From Larkinella sp. C7 (lineage in GTDB: Bacteria; Bacteroidota; Bacteroidia; Cytophagales; Spirosomataceae), in the NCBI RefSeq assembly GCF_006149005.1, contig NZ_VBSL01000004.1:186001-250000 (forward strand): a DNA stretch of 64,000 nt. Direction: 5' to 3'. The notes beneath the pieces were generated by a model. The model ran no database searches. It was given only the letters and a program-made list of their open reading frames with translations, and had not been told where the DNA came from. Position numbers and translations under genes: made by a program. This document shows positions 52,946-62,870 of the stretch, piece by piece. Numbering within the stretch: position 1 is the first letter of the stretch; every line of letters begins with the position of its first letter.

Positions 52946-53773
52946 ATGGACTTGCAACAACTGGAGCACGAACTGCTCCCCCTGACAGCCTATGCCGCTC
53001 CGGTGGTGTTTGGCTCCGTACTGATCGAGTTCTGGCTGACCCGCCACGACGAGGAACACCGATATCAAAGCCGTGATTTCTGGTCGTCGGTGGGCATTGG
53101 GGCCGGAAGTCTGCTGATCAATGCCATTCTGAAAACCAGTGTTTTCGGGATGGCATTGTTTTTCTATCACCTCACGCCCTGGCGGCTCGAAACCCGGTGG
53201 TGGACCTGGCTGCTGGCCTACGCGCTGATCGATTTCTGCAATTACCTGGCGCACTGGATTGCCCACAAACAGCGCGTTTGGTGGGCTACCCACGTCACGC
53301 ACCATTCGTCCGAGCACCTGAATTTCTCGACGGCTTTCCGCAATTCGTGGACCCAGCATTTGAAATTGGTGTTCTTTATACCGGCCTGGTTGTCAGGCAT
53401 TAATCCGGTAGTCATCCTGACCTGCTACCAGATCGATTTGTTGTACCAATTCTGGATTCATACCGAAATGATCGGCAAATTGCCACGCTGGTTTGAATTT
53501 TTCTTCGTGACGCCTTCCCATCACCGGGTCCACCACGGCAGCAACGACCGCTACCTCGACAAGAATTTTGGTTCATCGCTCATTATCTGGGATCGGCTGT
53601 TCGGCACCTTTCAGGAAGAGGACGAAGCACCGGTCTACGGCCTGACCAAACCAGTGGAGTCGTATAATCCGGTGTATCTGAACTTCCACGTCTGGGTTGA
53701 GATTGGCCGCGACCTGCGAAAGGCGAAATCTGCCCGCGAGGTGTTCAACATTCTTTTTGGCCCCCCGGTTTAA
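52946..53773 (+). CDS. Sterol-desaturase/fatty-acid-hydroxylase-like membrane enzyme
   Basis: A 275-residue integral membrane protein with the diiron histidine motifs HWIAHK (HxxxH), HVTHHSSEH (HxxHH) and HHRVHHG (HxxHH), all intact. Four or more hydrophobic segments surround them. Family members hydroxylate or desaturate lipids or carotenoids at the membrane. The actual substrate cannot be read from the sequence. Confidence 0.9.
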   Translation: MDLQQLEHELLPLTAYAAPVVFGSVLIEFWLTRHDEEHRYQSRDFWSSVGIGAGSLLINAILKTSVFGMALFFYHLTPWRLETRWWTWLLAYALIDFCNYLAHWIAHKQRVWWATHVTHHSSEHLNFSTAFRNSWTQHLKLVFFIPAWLSGINPVVILTCYQIDLLYQFWIHTEMIGKLPRWFEFFFVTPSHHRVHHGSNDRYLDKNFGSSLIIWDRLFGTFQEEDEAPVYGLTKPVESYNPVYLNFHVWVEIGRDLRKAKSAREVFNILFGPPV

Positions 53774-53862
53774 GGTCAGGCTTCAAACACGCGTTCAACG
53801 CATTTGTTTTTGCCTGGGACAGTGCGGGGGAATTATGTGAAAGCCGGGTTCGTTGTGACGGT

Positions 53863-54159
53863 ATGAAACGTTCCAAAGCGGCACTTGAACTTAGAGAAAC
53901 AGACCTGGACCGCATTGTCGAAATGGCTTGGGAAGACCGCACCCCCTTTGACGCCATCGAAGCTCAGTTTGGGTTGTCGGAACAGGAAGTGATCGACCTC
54001 ATGCGCCGGCAACTGAAACCGGCCTCGTGGCGAAAGTGGCGCGAGAGGGTTCAGGGTCGGGCTACCAAACACGCGGCTTTGTCGGCGGTGGAAGATGCCC
54101 GGTTTAAATCGAACCAGCAACGGACGGTGACCCACAACCGGATTTCCAAGCGATTCTAA
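53863..54159 (+). CDS. TIGR03643-family protein
   Basis: A 98-residue protein that fits TIGR03643: LRETDLDRIVEMAWEDRTPFDAIEAQFGLSEQEVIDLMRRQLKPASWRKWRERV. A helix-turn-helix-like core (about 12-45) suggests DNA or RNA binding, and the basic C-terminus (GRATKHAAL) fits. The function of the family is not established. It is commonly found near photolyase or fatty-acid-desaturase-like genes, in keeping with the preceding gene. Confidence 0.85.
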   Translation: MKRSKAALELRETDLDRIVEMAWEDRTPFDAIEAQFGLSEQEVIDLMRRQLKPASWRKWRERVQGRATKHAALSAVEDARFKSNQQRTVTHNRISKRF

Positions 54160-54239
54160 ACCCCTTTTTGTATTTTGTTTTACCGGGTACCGGACCCACT
54201 TGCTATCCAGCTTTTGTGTTGATGGAGAATAAAGCTGCG

Positions 54240-54950
54240 TTACAATCCCAGCGATTTCAAAAAAACGTCCCGGTAATTACTGCCGATTGGAATTTCATTT
54301 TTGCCAATAAACACCCGGTTTCCTTCGATGTGCGTGATCTTCGATTTATTGACAAGGAAGGAGCGATGGACTCGCAGAAACTGGGATTTGGGTAGCAATT
54401 CTTCGAAGCTGGAAAAGGTCATGCCGGGCAGAATTGTGTATTGCGTCGTTATAATTTTGGTGTAATTGCCGCTGGCTTCCGCGTATAACAAATCTGAATA
54501 GAAGATTTTGTAAATTTTTCCGTCGGTTTTTATGAAGAGATAATCTTCTGTGTTTTTCTCCGTAATTTCTTGAGTAATTACAGGGTTAGGCTGTAATCGT
54601 TCCAGCGCTTTGTCTACGGCAACAATGAACCTTTCCAGCGAGAACGGTTTTAATAAATAATCGATGGCCGACAAATCGAAGGCATCCACCGCATATTCTT
54701 TGTAGGCTGTTGTGAAGATAACCTGCGGTTGATTCCTGAGTGTTTTTAGAAAAGAAATCCCATTCAAAACTGGCATATTGATGTCCAGAAAGAGAATATC
54801 AATGGGCTGTTTTTGAAGTTCGGCTTTGGCTTCCAGCGCATTGCTGCAGGACGCTACGACTTTTAAATTCGGGAAATGACCGCAGTACGTCTGGATAATT
54901 TCCCGGGCAATGGGTTCGTCATCCACGATTAAACATCGGATTGGGTTCAT
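54240..54950 (-). CDS. LytTR-family response regulator
   Basis: A 236-residue regulator with a receiver domain (CLIVDDEPIARE; phosphoacceptor Asp56 in LFLDINMP; YLLKPFSL Lys) and a LytTR DNA-binding domain (about 130-235; YLFIKTDGKIYKIFYSDLLYAEASGNYTKI, FLRVHRSFLVNKSKI). It overlaps the upstream kinase by 4 bp and is the second such pair in the window. Targets are unknown; the divergent barrel gene upstream of the kinase is a candidate. Confidence 0.93.
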   Translation of the reverse strand: MNPIRCLIVDDEPIAREIIQTYCGHFPNLKVVASCSNALEAKAELQKQPIDILFLDINMPVLNGISFLKTLRNQPQVIFTTAYKEYAVDAFDLSAIDYLLKPFSLERFIVAVDKALERLQPNPVITQEITEKNTEDYLFIKTDGKIYKIFYSDLLYAEASGNYTKIITTQYTILPGMTFSSFEELLPKSQFLRVHRSFLVNKSKITHIEGNRVFIGKNEIPIGSNYRDVFLKSLGL

Positions 54951-55984
54951 TTTACTTTCAGTTGCAACATGACCTGGTAAAAACCGTCTTCGTCCTGTAT
55001 GGTGAGTTCGTAGACGTTTGAGTACAGCAAATCAAGTCTTTTCTTCACATTCGCCAACCCCAAACCGCTGTTTTTTTCCAGAAAACCGCCCTCACCAGAC
55101 GTTTCACCGTGTGAATTCTTTACGGAAAATAGAAGAAAATTTCCCCAGGTTTTCAGGTGAATATCAATCGAAATATACGGTTCTGTCGTGTTTTTGGAAT
55201 GCTTGAAGGCATTTTCGATAAAAACAATGAGCAACATGGGCGCAATTTTTATATCGGCATAGGACAGATCTTCCATCGTAGTCGTGAGTGTAAGCCGGTC
55301 GCCAATGCGTATTTTCTCGAAATCGATGTAATTGTTGATGTAGGCCAGTTCGTCCCGCAAGGGCACAAACAATTCCTTGGCATCATACACCGAATACCGG
55401 AGTAAATCAGAAAGCTTTAACAACAAAGTTGGAATTTTCTCGTGTTGGGAAATCGAAATGCCGTATAAATTATTCAGGGTATTAAATAGAAAATGGGGGC
55501 TTAACTGGGACTGAAGCAGATGTAATTCGCTTTGGCTCTGTTCAGCCACGGCTTTCGATTCCTGAAGCTGATTTTCAACAGTTATTCGCCCCAGTTTAAT
55601 GAGCATCCCAATGGCAATACTCATCAGGAAAAGTGGCAGATAAAACAAGATTAAATTGAGGAAAATCCGGTTTTCTTTGAGCGGAAAATCGGCGTGAAAA
55701 AAAATCCAGCAAATGCAGAGAAGGCTGAAAAGTGATAAGCCAATAAAAAGGCGGAGTGGTATTTTTTTTGATACCCACACCAACGAAAGGTACCGACCGG
55801 TGTAAATGCCTCCCAAAAAGAACGCGGTGGCGGCAAAAGCAGCTTCTTCATCATCCCGCGTCACGATGGATTGGGTATACAAATTACTCGCGAGGTAGAT
55901 TGGTATGGCTGCAATGATGCTAAAAACCAGGTGTTTTTGAAGCCCTGTTAGTCCCGCAAAGTCCGCATTCTCTCCTTTTTTCAT
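54947..55984 (-). CDS. LytS-type sensor histidine kinase
   Basis: A 345-residue membrane kinase; the ATG at 55984 (MKKGENADFAG) is chosen over the frame from 56101. Four membrane segments lie in about residues 20-135, with no extracytoplasmic domain, so it probably senses within the membrane. The His_kinase motif is LSPHFLFNTLNNLYG, followed by NAFKHSK and SGLGLANVKKRLDLL ATP-binding motifs. It is coupled to the LytTR regulator and divergent from the outer-membrane barrel gene. Confidence 0.9.
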   Translation of the reverse strand: MKKGENADFAGLTGLQKHLVFSIIAAIPIYLASNLYTQSIVTRDDEEAAFAATAFFLGGIYTGRYLSLVWVSKKIPLRLFIGLSLFSLLCICWIFFHADFPLKENRIFLNLILFYLPLFLMSIAIGMLIKLGRITVENQLQESKAVAEQSQSELHLLQSQLSPHFLFNTLNNLYGISISQHEKIPTLLLKLSDLLRYSVYDAKELFVPLRDELAYINNYIDFEKIRIGDRLTLTTTMEDLSYADIKIAPMLLIVFIENAFKHSKNTTEPYISIDIHLKTWGNFLLFSVKNSHGETSGEGGFLEKNSGLGLANVKKRLDLLYSNVYELTIQDEDGFYQVMLQLKVK

Positions 55985-56166
55985 ATTTGTTGCAACCGCA
56001 TGGGCTGGTTTGAATTCCAAAGCTGACCAAAATTTTCCACTCCGGTAAACATCCCGGATGAACTCGGAAAAAACGCTGACGGAAACCGTGTAGAGCTGCA
56101 CCAGGTGTTTTAACCCCTCAAATCCGCATTCTGTCAGCCGGTCAGTGCGGTATGGCCTGATTTATT

Positions 56167-56218
56167 GACGACGGTCGTCGCACCATTCATATTTGCTCGG
56201 CAAGTAGGACAATTGCCG
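56167..56218. promoter_or_regulatory. Two palindromes in the divergent kinase/barrel promoter region
   Basis: GACGAC-G-GTCGTC (56167-56179) is a perfect 6+6 palindrome. CGGCAA (56198-56203) and TTGCCG (56213-56218) form a second inverted repeat. They lie 17-68 bp before the barrel gene's ATG. They could be operators or mRNA leader structures. Confidence 0.35.
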
Positions 56219-56234
56219 TTAGAACGACCAAACT

Positions 56235-58676
56235 ATGAAGTCATTTTTTTTCATCAGCTTTCTGCTTATTGCCTTTTCAGCGTTGGCTCAGGTAACTCCT
56301 AAAACCATTCGCGGAGTCGTTAAAGATTCGCAAAATGAAACCGTACCGGGCGCGACCGTGCGTTTGTTAAGCGCTTCGGACTCGACCCTGGTGCAGGGTG
56401 AAATCACCAACGGAAATGGCAAATTTGAGCTTAAAAACCTGACTACCAACCGGTATTTTCTGCGTGTGTCAAGTGTTGGCTGCAACGATTACCGGAGTGG
56501 CCCCCTGACCATCGACGACCAGCACCCGGAGGTTTCGTTGCCGGTAATTATTTTAATGCCCTCAAAAACAATGCTGAACGAAGTGGTCGTAGTAGCCAAA
56601 CGACCCTTGATTGAACAGGAGATTGACAAAACCGTCGTGAATGTGGATGCGATGGTGAGCAGTGTCGGCAGCAACACGCTGGAAGTGCTCGAAAAAACGC
56701 CCGGCGTCACGGTCGGCACCGATGGCGAAATTAGCCTGAACGGAAAAGCAGGTGTGCTGGTTTTGATCGACGGTCGGCCGACCTACCTGTCGGGGCCGGA
56801 TTTAGCATCGTATCTGAAATCATTGCCTGGCGGTTCGCTGGATAAAATTGAACTGATGACCAACCCGCCCGCTAAATACGATGCGGCTGGCACGAGCATC
56901 ATTAACATTCGTTTGAAAAAAAACCGGGTGCAGGGCATTGTCGGGGATATTTCCGCCAGTTACAGCCAGGGCGTGACGGCACGAACCAATAATGTGATCA
57001 ACGTCAATTTCAACCGCAAAAAGATGAATCTGTTTGGTAGTTTAGGGTATAGCCGGGATGCCGATTACGCAGATGATTCGTATAACCGAACCTTTTACAA
57101 TGAGAATTCATCCATTAACTCCTCGGTCGCTTTACGGAATAACCTTACGTATAAAGTTCCCGGAATCACGACCAGACTGGGCATGGATTATGCCGTTTCG
57201 TCCAGAACAACCTACGGGTTTGTTGTTAATTATCTGAATCGTTCCAAGCAGGAAAGGCTCAATTATTTCAGTAAAAACAGTGGAGCCGATTCTGTTTTAG
57301 ACTCGCTGAGAAAGGGGGATACCGAGGGTAATTTTAACTGGCGTAATGTGGGCGTAAATGGGAATTTTCAGCATAAATTCAACCCGGAGGGACGGGAACT
57401 CACGGCCGATGTCAACTACATTACCCACCTGACAACGGGCGAACAACGGCTCACTACGATGATCAGCAGTGCCGACGAATTGTTTATAAACCGCAGGGAC
57501 TTTCTGTATAATCTGCCCTCTGAAATCGCCATTTATACAGCTAAAGCTGATTACGTGCATCCCTTAAAAAATAAGGCTGTTGTAGAAGCTGGATTTAAAT
57601 CCAGTTTTGTAACCAACGATACGGATTCCCGTTACTATTCCGTTTCAGACACTACCCAAACGCCGGATTATGGCAAATCAAACCATTTCATCTACCGGGA
57701 AGCCATCCAGGCGGCTTACCTCAACAGCCGTAAAACGTGGAAACGGATGGACGCCCAACTCGGTTTTCGACTGGAAAATACGCTGGTAAATGGCCGTCAG
57801 ATGGGAAATGCAGAAGTAAAAGAAACCGCATTTGATATACAATACATGCGCCTGTTTCCAACGGCATTTTTACGGTATAAGCTGGATAGTCTGGGTAATA
57901 ATGCCCTGACCGTGAGCATAGCCCGTCGTATCAATCGCCCGAATTACCAACTGCTAAATCCGTTTTTATTTTACCGGGATGCCTATTCCTATATCTCCGG
58001 AAATCCGTTGTTGAAACCGCAATACCATTTTCAATATGAGGTAAAATACCAGCATAAAAATAACTTCGGCATTGCGTTGCAATACAATTATTTTACCGAT
58101 GTGATTTTCCAGACGACACAAGCCATTGATGGCATTTTTATTACCAGTCCAAACAACGTGGCCAGTGGTCGTATTCTGGCAATGGCAACCAATCTGACCC
58201 AATCACTCACAAAATGGTGGACTTTAAATGCCAACTTAACCATTTCCCACATGGCATTAAATGGCGTGGCTTATTCTGAAAAACTTAACCCCGCAATCTA
58301 CCAAGCCAGAATGAATCTCGTCAATCAATTAAAATTTGATAAGGGCTGGAATGGCGAGATAACCGGTTTTTTTGTCACCAAAGATCTGAATGGACAAAGG
58401 ATAACGGATCCGCGTTATCGGATCAATCTGGCGGTGCAAAAGAAAGTGTTAAAAGACAAGGGAAGTGTTCGATTGTTAGCAGAAGATCTGTTTCATTCGT
58501 GGAAACTAAAAGACCGAACCGTTAGTCTGAAACAGGCCGATGCGTTTCATACCCAGGCCACCGATACGCGTCGGGTTGGAGTGGCCTTTTCGTACCGCTT
58601 TGGCAAGGATACCTTCGCCCGGAAACGTCGGCACAATGACAATGCCGCCGATGCAGAGAAAGGAAGAGTGGATTGA
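56235..58676 (+). CDS. Outer-membrane beta-barrel protein (OMP_b-brl_3 type)
   Basis: An 813-residue outer-membrane protein. Signal peptide (about 1-18, ALAQ); a carboxypeptidase-regulatory-like domain (about 22-100, GVVKDSQNETVPGATVRLL); a TonB plug-like region (about 120-225, VDAMVSSVGSNTLEVLEKTPGV, GAVLVLIDGRPTYL-like, ELMTNPPAKYDAAGTSIINIRLKKN); and a barrel ending in a Phe-rich strand (GVAFSYRFGKDTF). Members are TonB-dependent or related transporters of unknown cargo. Divergent from the LytS/LytTR pair, it may be their target. Hairpin H7 follows 7 bp after the stop. Confidence 0.9.
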   Translation: MKSFFFISFLLIAFSALAQVTPKTIRGVVKDSQNETVPGATVRLLSASDSTLVQGEITNGNGKFELKNLTTNRYFLRVSSVGCNDYRSGPLTIDDQHPEVSLPVIILMPSKTMLNEVVVVAKRPLIEQEIDKTVVNVDAMVSSVGSNTLEVLEKTPGVTVGTDGEISLNGKAGVLVLIDGRPTYLSGPDLASYLKSLPGGSLDKIELMTNPPAKYDAAGTSIINIRLKKNRVQGIVGDISASYSQGVTARTNNVINVNFNRKKMNLFGSLGYSRDADYADDSYNRTFYNENSSINSSVALRNNLTYKVPGITTRLGMDYAVSSRTTYGFVVNYLNRSKQERLNYFSKNSGADSVLDSLRKGDTEGNFNWRNVGVNGNFQHKFNPEGRELTADVNYITHLTTGEQRLTTMISSADELFINRRDFLYNLPSEIAIYTAKADYVHPLKNKAVVEAGFKSSFVTNDTDSRYYSVSDTTQTPDYGKSNHFIYREAIQAAYLNSRKTWKRMDAQLGFRLENTLVNGRQMGNAEVKETAFDIQYMRLFPTAFLRYKLDSLGNNALTVSIARRINRPNYQLLNPFLFYRDAYSYISGNPLLKPQYHFQYEVKYQHKNNFGIALQYNYFTDVIFQTTQAIDGIFITSPNNVASGRILAMATNLTQSLTKWWTLNANLTISHMALNGVAYSEKLNPAIYQARMNLVNQLKFDKGWNGEITGFFVTKDLNGQRITDPRYRINLAVQKKVLKDKGSVRLLAEDLFHSWKLKDRTVSLKQADAFHTQATDTRRVGVAFSYRFGKDTFARKRRHNDNAADAEKGRVD

Positions 58677-58683
58677 GGGGTAC

Positions 58684-58766
58684 GGTATACGGTTGCTGAC
58701 GCATTCATCAATAACGAATATTGAATATCGAATAACAAATGTAGAATGCGTCAGCAACCGTAAACC
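58684..58766. repeat. Heptamer-periodic hairpin H7 (mixed units)
   Basis: Arms 58684-58706 and 58744-58766 pair over 23 bp with one mismatch. Outer units are GTAAACC/GGTTTAC-like, as in H4. The 37-nt interior is a tract of AATAACG/AATATTG-like 7-nt units, the unit type of H6. It lies between convergent genes. Confidence 0.88.
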
Positions 58767-58783
58767 ACTAAAAACCGTAAACC

Positions 58784-60469
<1,686 letters not shown>

Positions 60470-60495
60470 TTACCGGCAAATGAATCTCAAAATGC

Positions 60496-60627
60496 AGCGA
60501 AAACCCCGACAGCGGCCAGTGGTCCTGTCAGCGGTTTTCGCTTTTTCCGGAACGGGGTGGACAGTAGTGTGTATAGTTGGGGAGGCTTTTAACCGCTGAC
60601 AGGGCCCTGGGGCCGCTGTCAGGGTTT
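60496..60627. repeat. Nested palindromes with a shared core (CTGACAG/CTGTCAG)
   Basis: One hairpin (60496-60542) pairs AGCGAAAACC and GACAG with CTGTC and GGTTTTCGCT. A second (60591-60627) pairs AACCGCTGACAGG with its partner near CGCTGTCAGGGTT. The second is largely the reverse complement of the first, so together they form a larger inverted repeat. It lies between the ABC-F gene start and the DUF2807 gene end. Confidence 0.75.
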
Positions 60628-61375
60628 AGTATTTCTCTATTTTACTGGCGTCGTTGGCCCTTTGGTTGATGTTGGCCGGATTTCCTTTGTACCGGATTTT
60701 GCTGGCCCCGCTGGCTTCCGCCGTCAACGATTGGGTCACGGTAATTTCGGCGTGGCTGGCTCCCGACGCTTTCACGTTTACGGACTGAGCCGCGTAGTCG
60801 AAGGCTTCGACGTGGGAGCCGCCGGAGGCATCGACGGTGAGCTGGTTCATCAAACTGGTAATGGAATCATCACCACCCGTCGTGATTTTGGATTCGATCA
60901 GTTGCAGCTTCGAGCCGCCGGAAACCACCGCATTTGTGCGGGTGGCAATCACTTCCCAGGTTCCGTGCGCTCCGCCGGAGAGTTCGATGTCCAGGTCGGT
61001 CAGATTCGCGAAGCCCTTTACCTTGGCGTGTACCCCGCCGGAGAAGTTGGCACCCCGTAGGTGGGGCATCGTAATCGTGAAGGCGGTATTGTATTTCCGG
61101 CTTTTGTTCGTGCGGTAATTAGCGGACAGGGTGCCGTTGCGGACCACCACATCCAGATCATCCAGGTTGCGCTGATCGCCTTTGGCCATGATCTTAAAAC
61201 CCGGGCCGTTCTCCAGCGTAACATCAAAACCGCTGCCCATTTCCAGGCGGTCGAAACCCGTCAGCAAAAAAGCTTTCTCGCCTTCCTGCAGTGGTCCGAC
61301 GTCTTCGCGGTTACACCCGGACAAGCCGCCAACGAAAACCGCCAGTAGCATTGCAAATAAAAATAATCGTTTCAT
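60626..61375 (-). CDS. DUF2807 (GIN-domain) lipoprotein
   Basis: A 249-residue lipoprotein; ATG 61375 gives a signal peptide with lipobox GLSGC. The rest is a right-handed beta-helix-like DUF2807 domain with short repeats rich in SGGSH/SGASH turns (about 130-240). The family is common in Bacteroidota cell envelopes, without a defined role. Its last 40 bases lie against the palindrome cluster at 60496-60627. Confidence 0.87.
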   Translation of the reverse strand: MKRLFLFAMLLAVFVGGLSGCNREDVGPLQEGEKAFLLTGFDRLEMGSGFDVTLENGPGFKIMAKGDQRNLDDLDVVVRNGTLSANYRTNKSRKYNTAFTITMPHLRGANFSGGVHAKVKGFANLTDLDIELSGGAHGTWEVIATRTNAVVSGGSKLQLIESKITTGGDDSITSLMNQLTVDASGGSHVEAFDYAAQSVNVKASGASHAEITVTQSLTAEASGASKIRYKGNPANINQRANDASKIEKY

Positions 61376-61515
61376 TGGTCTTTGTTGTTTATTTCCCCCA
61401 AAATTGGCGGGAATCGGGTTGCAGTTCAAGTTTTAAGGGGATCAACTGCGGTTTTTATAACCTGAACCGGATAATTGCGGTTCTTAACCTAAATTCCCGT
61501 ATGTTGGGACTGATT

Positions 61516-61560
61516 TTTTGGATGGGAACACGGATTGACCGGATTAAACGGATTTTCACC
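61516..61560 (+). repeat. CGGATTNNN short-period tract
   Basis: Starts TTTTTTGGATGGGAAC, sharing 14 bases with the hairpin at 42088, and continues with three exact 9-nt units (CGGATTGAC, CGGATTAAA, CGGATTTTC). It lies upstream of the GH130-like gene. Similar CGGATT tracts are common in Bacteroidota intergenic DNA. Confidence 0.55.
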
Positions 61561-61614
61561 AATTAAACCCGTTGGTATCCGTTGAATCTCCAATCATTAC
61601 TTTCGCAATTACTC

Positions 61615-62709
61615 ATGTTACATCGTTCCTTTTTATCGCTTGTCGTACTCGTATTCCACGTCACGGCTTACGCCCAGTCGCCCTATAAACCGTGGATGAT
61701 TGGCGAATTCACGAAGCAACATGCCGCCAACCCGGTTTTGGATGCGAAAAAAACGACTACGTTTGACTGTCCGTTGCGGGGCGAAACCGTGCGCTGGGAA
61801 GAAAAAGACGTTTTTAACCCGGCGGTGGTGGTTCGAAAAGGCAAAATCTGCATGATTTACCGGGCCGAAGATACCGTGGGCAAACACGCCGGAACCTCGC
61901 GGTTGGGACTGGCCGTCAGCACAGACGGCATCCATTTCAAGCGACGTCCCAAACCGGTTTTTTACCCCGACAACGACCCCATGAAGGTGTATGAGTGGGA
62001 GGGCGGCTGTGAAGATCCCAGGATTGTGGAAAGCCCGAATCGGGTATATGTGATGACCTATACGGCCTACGACGGCGACAAGGCCCGGCTTTGCGTGGCA
62101 ACCTCCAAAAACCTGATCAACTGGAAAAAACAAGGGCTCGCGTTCGATGATCTGAAATACCGCAATGAATGGTCGAAATCGGGTTCGATCGTATGCAGGC
62201 GCATCGGGAGCCGGTTGGTGGCCGAGAAAATCAACGGCAAATACTGGATGTACTGGGGAGACCAGCCACAACTGTATTGCGCATCGTCGCCGGACCTCAT
62301 CCACTGGACGCCCGTTGAAACGACCAGCGGCAAGCTGTTTGCGGTGGCCGAACGGCGGAAAGACAAACACGATTACCGCCTGCTGGAACCCGGCCCACCC
62401 GCTTTGTTAACCGCCAACGGTATTGTGCTGCTGTACAATGGCATGAACCACGGGAAAGATGGCGACCGGGATTTACCGGACGGAACCTATGCGGCCGGTC
62501 AGTTGCTCTTTGATGCCAGCGAGCCCACCAAACTCATCGACCGCTCCGAAACCTATTTCCTGAAACCGGATCAGCCCTACGAAATGGTCGGCCAGATCAA
62601 CCACGTGTGTTTTATCGAAGGTTTAGTCCCCTACAAAGGCCAGTGGTTTTTGTATTACGGCACCGCCGATTCCAAAATTGCCGTCGCCACCGCCCCCGAA
62701 AAACCCTGA
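61615..62709 (+). CDS. Secreted GH130-like glycosidase/phosphorylase
   Basis: A 364-residue exported protein (ATG 61615, signal peptide to TAYAQ). The five-bladed propeller shows the GH130 features EGGCEDPRIVE and repeated NWKKQGLAF/HWTPVETTS-type blade ends. Members are beta-mannoside phosphorylases or hydrolases. The secreted form suggests a beta-1,2-mannosidase-like hydrolase rather than a phosphorylase. The adjacent GH13 gene runs toward it. Confidence 0.82.
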   Translation: MLHRSFLSLVVLVFHVTAYAQSPYKPWMIGEFTKQHAANPVLDAKKTTTFDCPLRGETVRWEEKDVFNPAVVVRKGKICMIYRAEDTVGKHAGTSRLGLAVSTDGIHFKRRPKPVFYPDNDPMKVYEWEGGCEDPRIVESPNRVYVMTYTAYDGDKARLCVATSKNLINWKKQGLAFDDLKYRNEWSKSGSIVCRRIGSRLVAEKINGKYWMYWGDQPQLYCASSPDLIHWTPVETTSGKLFAVAERRKDKHDYRLLEPGPPALLTANGIVLLYNGMNHGKDGDRDLPDGTYAAGQLLFDASEPTKLIDRSETYFLKPDQPYEMVGQINHVCFIEGLVPYKGQWFLYYGTADSKIAVATAPEKP

Positions 62710-62724
62710 AACACAACCGACAAC

Positions 62725-62768
62725 CAGCCCAACGGGCTGACATCACTAGCCCCGGATGCAATCCGGGG
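62725..62768 (+). repeat. Double hairpin after the GH130-like gene
   Basis: CAGCCC-aac-GGGCTG (62725-62739) and CCCCGGAT-gca-ATCCGGGG (62750-62768) form two tight stems. REP-like; a termination role is possible, without a clear T-run. Confidence 0.65.
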
Positions 62769-62770
62769 TA

Positions 62771-62801
62771 TGGATGATGGATGATGGATGATGGATGATG
62801 G
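62771..62801 (+). repeat. GGATGAT heptamer tract (four units)
   Basis: Four exact tandem GGATGAT units, the 7-nt period of hairpins H1-H7 but with no inverted partner. It lies between the convergent GH130-like and GH13 genes. Confidence 0.85.
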
Positions 62802-62870
62802 TTATAATGGTTATGATGATGGTGCGGTGGGTGACGCCGATGACATGACGATGCGGATCACCCAACCGGA

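Noticed and set aside
20997-58766. CRISPR array formed by the repeated intergenic sequences
   Set aside because: The elements are isolated inverted repeats between genes without regular spacers, and no cas genes are present.
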